From positions 1 through 9,396 of the forward strand of contig JAPLFT010000012.1 in NCBI GenBank assembly GCA_026390535.1: a stretch of 9,396 nt of DNA, written 5' to 3'. The position numbers and the translations under genes were made by a program. Source of the DNA: Pseudomonadota bacterium. GTDB taxonomy: Bacteria; Bdellovibrionota; JAFGOL01. The notes below the pieces were generated by a model. It was given only the letters and a program-made list of their open reading frames with translations. It was not told where the DNA came from and ran no database searches. Positions within the stretch are counted from its first letter, which is position 1. The number at the start of each line of letters is the position of its first letter. Shown here piece by piece: positions 5,832-9,396 of this stretch.

Positions 5832-6710
5832 CTATAAAATAATGTTGTCTATAAGACGTGTGTTGCCGCAGTATCCGGCAATAGCGACTAGATTTCCTTC
5901 ACCTGCTTCCCTTACCGGTATAAGCGTTTCTGAATCTACTATTTCCACATACTGAATATTTATATCGTCGTCTGACATAATACTCAATCCCAGCCCTTTT
6001 AATTTTTTATTATCTTTTTCGCCTTCTTTAAACGCGTTCTTTATCGAATTTAAAGCTTTGCTCAGGGAAAGCGCCTTCTTTCTTTGTTCTACGCTCATAT
6101 AGGAATTTCTGGAACTCAATGCAAGCCCGTCCTTATCCCTTATGATCGGACAACCGATAACCTCAATATCCAAATTCAGCATTTTCACCATATCTTTTAT
6201 CAAAATGTATTGCTGATAATCTTTTAAACCAAAATATGTTTTATCCGGCATACATATATTAAAAAGTTTCAATACAATCGTTAATACTCCGTCGAAGTGA
6301 CCGGGTCTGAATTTTCCGCAGAGGACTTTGTTTTTTTGAAATGCTGATACCATTGTCCTCGATATGTTTTTATCAAGTTCGGATTTATTGTTGTTTAGTC
6401 GTTCGTTTTCTGTTGGATACATTTCCAAAACTTCCGGAGTAAAGACAATATCACAACCGGCTTCCTTTATTTTTTTAAGATCCTCATCCAGAGTTCTGGG
6501 ATAATTATTAAAATCCTCATTGGGTCCAAATTGAGTCGGGTTTACAAAGATGCTGACAACAACAATGTCGCTTTCTTTTCTCGCCCTCTCTACAAGAGAA
6601 ACATGCCCCTGATGCAGATTTCCCATCGTAGGAACAAAAGAGATGATCTTACCGTTTTTTTTCAGGCTCAATATCAGGTCTTTTATTTCAGAAACCGTGC
6701 TCTCCTTCAT
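5832..6710 (-). CDS. panC: Pantothenate synthetase PanC (pantoate--beta-alanine ligase)
   Basis: PanC condenses pantoate and beta-alanine with ATP through a pantoyl-adenylate to make pantothenate. It belongs to the HIGH-type nucleotidyltransferase fold. Visible marks are PTMGNLHQGH at 27-36 (HxGH), SIFVNPTQF at 53-61, YPRT at 70-73, LCGKFRPGHFDGV at 130-142, FGLKDYQQ at 160-167 (ATP and pantoate contacts; family usually FGxKDxQQ), the KMSKS-like stretch DGLALSSRN at 194-202, and IQYVEIVD at 252-259. The 292 residues slightly exceed E. coli (283). Most of the excess is a charged, Asn-rich insertion around 103-125, before LCG. The ATG overlaps the coaBC stop as TAATG. The Shine-Dalgarno is modest (GGAG, about 11 bases upstream), so expression probably depends on coupling to coaBC. 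Its two substrates come from the neighbouring panB (after reduction) and panD. Confidence 0.97.
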   Translation of the reverse strand: MKESTVSEIKDLILSLKKNGKIISFVPTMGNLHQGHVSLVERARKESDIVVVSIFVNPTQFGPNEDFNNYPRTLDEDLKKIKEAGCDIVFTPEVLEMYPTENERLNNNKSELDKNISRTMVSAFQKNKVLCGKFRPGHFDGVLTIVLKLFNICMPDKTYFGLKDYQQYILIKDMVKMLNLDIEVIGCPIIRDKDGLALSSRNSYMSVEQRKKALSLSKALNSIKNAFKEGEKDNKKLKGLGLSIMSDDDINIQYVEIVDSETLIPVREAGEGNLVAIAGYCGNTRLIDNIIL

Positions 6711-7954
6711 TAATGCGAGGTCTCCTTTTCTTCCCTTCTTATAGGGATATTCTTTACCGTCTCATCGTTTTCTAGCATTATCTGTTCTATTTCGTTAAGT
6801 ATTTGTCCGGCGACTATTCTTTTCCCGGATTTCTGTATGTATTTTCTTATCCCGCGTTTATCCAGTATTGCGACCCTGGAGGAATCAACCCCTATGGCCT
6901 CTACCGTGTTGGCTACAACCATATCCATCCCCTTTTCCTTTAATTTTGCTATAGCGTGATCTTCCATGTCGTCTGTTTCAAGGGCAAAACCAATCATGAT
7001 CTGTTTTCTTTTGTGTTTGGATAGTTCGCTAAAGACGTCTACTGCGGGTTTTAATTGTATGGTTAGATCGTTCTGCGATTTTTTTATTTTCTTTGGAGCC
7101 GGATTGTTACCAAAGTCACACAGAGCAGCCGCACTGATGTAGATGTCAGATTCTCCGAATATCTCCACAACATTCTTCAAGACATCTTCTGTGGTTTCAA
7201 CCAGTATTATCATATCTGCATAATAATTTACCCAGGGGAACCTTTCTATAACCTCGCTGTTACATACCAGCGTAACTTTTGCTCCGCGCAACCATGCATG
7301 CCTTACAAGTTCAACTCCCATTGTTCCGCTGGACCTGTTAACTATGTATCTTACAGGATCTATATAAGATCTTGTTGAACCAGCAGTTATTATCACGTTC
7401 TTATTTAAAAATGGTGATTCTATTTTTGCTCTCTCTGTTTCCCCTATTACTATCTCGTATATGAGTTTTGTATCCGGCAGTCTTCCTTTTCCGGATGTAC
7501 CGCAGGCAAGCTCACCCTCGCTGGGCTCATATACCATGTAGCCCCACTGCCTGAGTTTAGCTATGTTCTCCTGAACAGAAGGATGTGTGTACATATTAGT
7601 GTTCATGGACGGAAAGATGTAGCAGGGTTTATCAAGTGCCAGCACAACGTTGCTCAACAGATCGTCACATGCACCATTGCATATTTTTGATATTGTGTTT
7701 GCCGTAGCCGGAGCAATGACCATAGCATCTGCCCATTCTGCTAACGAGACATGTTCTATATCTCTTACGTTACTAAAAAGTTTTGAATAACATCTGTTAC
7801 GGCTTAAAGTTTCAAGAGTAACAGGAGTAATGAACTGTTTCGCATTCTCTGTGAGTATGGTTTTAACCTCGTGCCCATCCTTGACGAACATCCTCACAAG
7901 ACCCGCTACCTTATATGCGGCTATGCCGCCGGAAATCCCTATTAATATATTCAT
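6710..7954 (-). CDS. coaBC: Bifunctional phosphopantothenoylcysteine synthetase/decarboxylase CoaBC
   Basis: This fused enzyme joins cysteine to 4'-phosphopantothenate with CTP (CoaB half), then decarboxylates the product to 4'-phosphopantetheine with FMN (CoaC half). Residues 1 to about 180 are the flavoprotein domain: ISGGIAAYK at 7-15, the catalytic His in EHVSLAEWAD (His68, E. coli His75), APATANTISK at 81-90, PSMNTNM at 115-121 (Asn118) and ELACGTSGKGR at 148-158 (Cys151, E. coli Cys158). Residues from about 183 are the synthetase: ITAGSTRSYIDPVRYI, NRSSGTMG at 206-213 (Asn206, E. coli Asn210), the CTP-contacting PKKIKK at 287-292, GFALETDD at 322-329 and VANT at 347-350. At 414 residues it is the usual full length. 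The nucleotide loop reads GSTRS rather than the common GPTRE, a small change. AGAGGTGA lies upstream and the ATG overlaps the coaX stop as TAATG; its own stop overlaps panC in the same way. Confidence 0.97.
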   Translation of the reverse strand: MNILIGISGGIAAYKVAGLVRMFVKDGHEVKTILTENAKQFITPVTLETLSRNRCYSKLFSNVRDIEHVSLAEWADAMVIAPATANTISKICNGACDDLLSNVVLALDKPCYIFPSMNTNMYTHPSVQENIAKLRQWGYMVYEPSEGELACGTSGKGRLPDTKLIYEIVIGETERAKIESPFLNKNVIITAGSTRSYIDPVRYIVNRSSGTMGVELVRHAWLRGAKVTLVCNSEVIERFPWVNYYADMIILVETTEDVLKNVVEIFGESDIYISAAALCDFGNNPAPKKIKKSQNDLTIQLKPAVDVFSELSKHKRKQIMIGFALETDDMEDHAIAKLKEKGMDMVVANTVEAIGVDSSRVAILDKRGIRKYIQKSGKRIVAGQILNEIEQIMLENDETVKNIPIRREEKETSH

Positions 7955-8667
7955 TACATCACCTCTTTTCTTGTTATGTTCTTCATACCTTTAAAGATCA
8001 GATCTTCCACATAAATAAAATTTTTCAAACTTAGATTTTTAAAAAGTTCGCCCGCTCCTCCGGTAACGAATAATTTAAATTCATCAATTTTCATTTTCGA
8101 CCTAACATCCTCTATCAACCCTTCAACACCCCTTACCGTGGAATAACAGACGCCGTTTATCATCGCTTCGTTTGTGTTCCTTCCGACAAAGTCATTCGGC
8201 ATTTTAGACTCAAGTAACGGAAGCTGTGCCGTATAGTCGTGTAAAGACTTTAAAGCCAGATTAAATCCAGGGATGATTACACCGCTATCTAAAAAAGCTC
8301 TGCCATTTTTAAAAAGTACAAATTCAACAGTGATGGCAGTACCCGAACCTACTATAACGCATGGACGATCTGTAAGGGTTAAAGCCCCCTCTATATTAAG
8401 AAGTCTGTCCGTTCCCATGCCTTCAAAAGGAAAATCAAAGGAGTATGGCCATTTATCGTCTATTACCTTAAATTTTATTTTCAGAGAATTTAATTCATTT
8501 CCTATCTTTTTAAGGGCCGAAGGAACAACGCTGGAAATAAAAATATCTTTTTCATTCTTAAAACGACCCAATAGGTAATCAATATTGATGTCCTTTGTTT
8601 CAATACTGCTTGATACGCCTGTATCGCTGAATATTTTTGTCCTGCTGTTACCTATATCAATAAACAA
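7954..8667 (-). CDS. coaX: Type III pantothenate kinase (CoaX), TTG start, altered catalytic motif
   Basis: CoaX phosphorylates pantothenate to 4'-phosphopantothenate, the first step from vitamin B5 to CoA. The 237 residues show the type III ASKHA layout: phosphate-binding DIGNSRTK at 4-11, GMGTDRLLN at 83-91 (family GADRxxN), GSGTAITVEF at 107-116, IIPGF at 131-135 with TAQLP at 146-150, GRNTNEA at 162-168, and VTGGAGE at 201-207. The length is slightly short for the family (about 250). The start is TTG with AGAGGT seven bases upstream; the next Met is residue 84, beyond the essential first motif. One feature is odd: the family motif normally reads DxGTA, with the Asp thought to be the catalytic base, but here it reads GSGTA (Gly107), and the later TxD Asp is Glu115. 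The kinase assignment rests on overall motif order and on its place between panB and coaBC. Reduced activity or a regulatory role is possible. The stop TAA shares one base with the coaBC ATG. Confidence 0.88.
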   Translation of the reverse strand: MFIDIGNSRTKIFSDTGVSSSIETKDINIDYLLGRFKNEKDIFISSVVPSALKKIGNELNSLKIKFKVIDDKWPYSFDFPFEGMGTDRLLNIEGALTLTDRPCVIVGSGTAITVEFVLFKNGRAFLDSGVIIPGFNLALKSLHDYTAQLPLLESKMPNDFVGRNTNEAMINGVCYSTVRGVEGLIEDVRSKMKIDEFKLFVTGGAGELFKNLSLKNFIYVEDLIFKGMKNITRKEVM

Positions 8668-8668
8668 A

Positions 8669-9396
8669 TCAGTTACCTCTCACATCACGTGCAAAATCAT
8701 TGACCGCTTTTTTTATGTCCTCGTAGAGATTAAGCTTTGGTTTAACAAAGGATGGAACTCTATTCTTTGTAAATCCGAGCAGATCATTTATGACCAAAAT
8801 TTGTCCATCAGTAGAATTCCCGGAGCCTATACCTATAGTTGGGATCTTTAATTCTTTGGTGATCTTTTTTGCCAACTCCTCGTTCACGCATTCAAGGACA
8901 ATAGAAAATACGCCTGCTTCTTCCAATTCCTTGGCATCGTTAAATATTTCCGTAGCTGAGTGTTCCGTGTTTCCCTGTGTTTTATATCCGCCAAGCCTTA
9001 GATAACTTTGAGGTGTAAGACCAAGATGTCCCATCACGGGAACTCCCGCGGTCTTTAACATCTTTATAAGAGCTATATTCTCTCTTCCACCCTCTATTTT
9101 TACGCCGTGTGCTCCGGTCTGTTGCATTACATTCATAACGTTCTCAAGTGATTTTTCAAGTCCCATGGAAATACTCATAAAAGGCATATCAACTATTATT
9201 AATTTGTCCGGTGCACCTTTTACGACGGATCTTGCATGATGGATCATATCATTTAAGGTAACCGCTATCGTATCTTTGTGTCCTAATATTACATTACCTA
9301 AGGAATCACCGACTAAAATTATATCTATGTCGGTATCGTTTATTATACCGGCCATTGAATAATCATACGCCGTTATTGATGTTATCTTTTTGTTAC
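8669..9396 (-). CDS. panB: Ketopantoate hydroxymethyltransferase PanB, 5'-truncated by the window edge
   Basis: PanB transfers a hydroxymethyl group from 5,10-methylene-tetrahydrofolate to 2-oxoisovalerate, giving ketopantoate, the first committed step of pantothenate synthesis in the cytoplasm. The frame is open to the window edge. An ATG at 9355-9353 is internal, because the codons upstream of it read KKITSITAYDYS, the family's first beta strand (TAYDY). Further family marks follow: VGDSLGNVILGH (active-site Asp and metal site), MIHHARSV, VKIEGG, a GHLGLTPQS block, GGYKTQG, VLECV and IGIGSGNSTDGQILV. Probably about 20 N-terminal residues are missing. The C-terminus ends at FARDVRGN, about ten residues before the usual end, and lacks the common FP..EHSF-like tail. 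The gene ends in TGA, one base before the coaX start. Its last codons also carry the coaX ribosome binding site, so translation is probably coupled. The family call is secure; only the true start is unknown. Confidence 0.96.
   Translation of the reverse strand, partial: NKKITSITAYDYSMAGIINDTDIDIILVGDSLGNVILGHKDTIAVTLNDMIHHARSVVKGAPDKLIIVDMPFMSISMGLEKSLENVMNVMQQTGAHGVKIEGGRENIALIKMLKTAGVPVMGHLGLTPQSYLRLGGYKTQGNTEHSATEIFNDAKELEEAGVFSIVLECVNEELAKKITKELKIPTIGIGSGNSTDGQILVINDLLGFTKNRVPSFVKPKLNLYEDIKKAVNDFARDVRGN
8675..8680 (-). promoter_or_regulatory. Ribosome binding site for coaX, inside the end of panB
   Basis: AGAGGT on the minus strand lies seven bases before a TTG codon at 8667-8665. In that frame the only start-capable codon between the preceding stop (TGA at 8682-8680) and the DIGNS motif is this TTG. 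The site therefore decides the start of coaX. It overlaps the last sense codons of panB, consistent with coupled translation. Confidence 0.75.

Noticed and set aside
8273..8578. Plus-strand open frame of 101 codons antisense to coaX
   Set aside because: It has no family resemblance and is fully explained by the coaX coding sequence.
9353..9355. ATG at 9355 as the start of panB
   Set aside because: The frame continues upstream with KKITSITAYDYS, the conserved PanB N-terminal strand, so this Met is internal.

Overview
The window is a single, tightly packed run of twelve genes, all on the minus strand and best read from position 9396 down to 1. It is a long bacterial vitamin/cofactor operon. 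The order of transcription is panB (5' end outside the window), coaX, coaBC, panC, panD, a hotdog-fold acyl-CoA thioesterase, ribD, ribE, ribBA, ribH, a PhoU-like DUF47 gene, and a PiT-family phosphate transporter (3' end outside the window). Gaps run from -11 to +60 bases. There is no intergenic stretch above 60 bases, and I see no terminator, riboswitch, RNA gene, mobile element or CRISPR array.

Region 9396-5471 makes pantothenate and carries it towards CoA. PanB makes ketopantoate, PanD makes beta-alanine, PanC joins pantoate and beta-alanine, CoaX phosphorylates pantothenate, and CoaBC adds cysteine and decarboxylates to 4'-phosphopantetheine. Ketopantoate reductase (panE), coaD and coaE are not here. 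Region 5430-4936 is a CoA-thioester hydrolase whose start sits inside a degenerate 9-bp tandem repeat. Region 4929-1368 is a riboflavin pathway, RibD, RibE, fused RibBA and RibH, lacking only the phosphatase step and the FMN/FAD-forming enzyme. Region 1331-1 is a phosphate-uptake pair, DUF47 plus PiT. The two vitamin pathways meet biochemically because the CoaC half of CoaBC uses FMN.

The organism is a bacterium with fairly low GC (about 40% by eye), frequent ATA isoleucine codons and strong Shine-Dalgarno sites. Two genes (coaX, ribE) start with TTG. A type III pantothenate kinase, a fused RibBA and a PiT/DUF47 pair exclude an enteric bacterium and fit many anaerobic or uncultured lineages, but I cannot assign a phylum.

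I found no wholly new system. The points most worth checking are substitutions at conserved catalytic positions (CoaX DxGTA Asp to Gly, RibBA metal-ligand His to Gln, RibD SLDG Asp to Asn), the 9-bp repeat around the thioesterase start, and the merging of CoA, thioesterase, riboflavin and phosphate genes in one apparent transcription unit.
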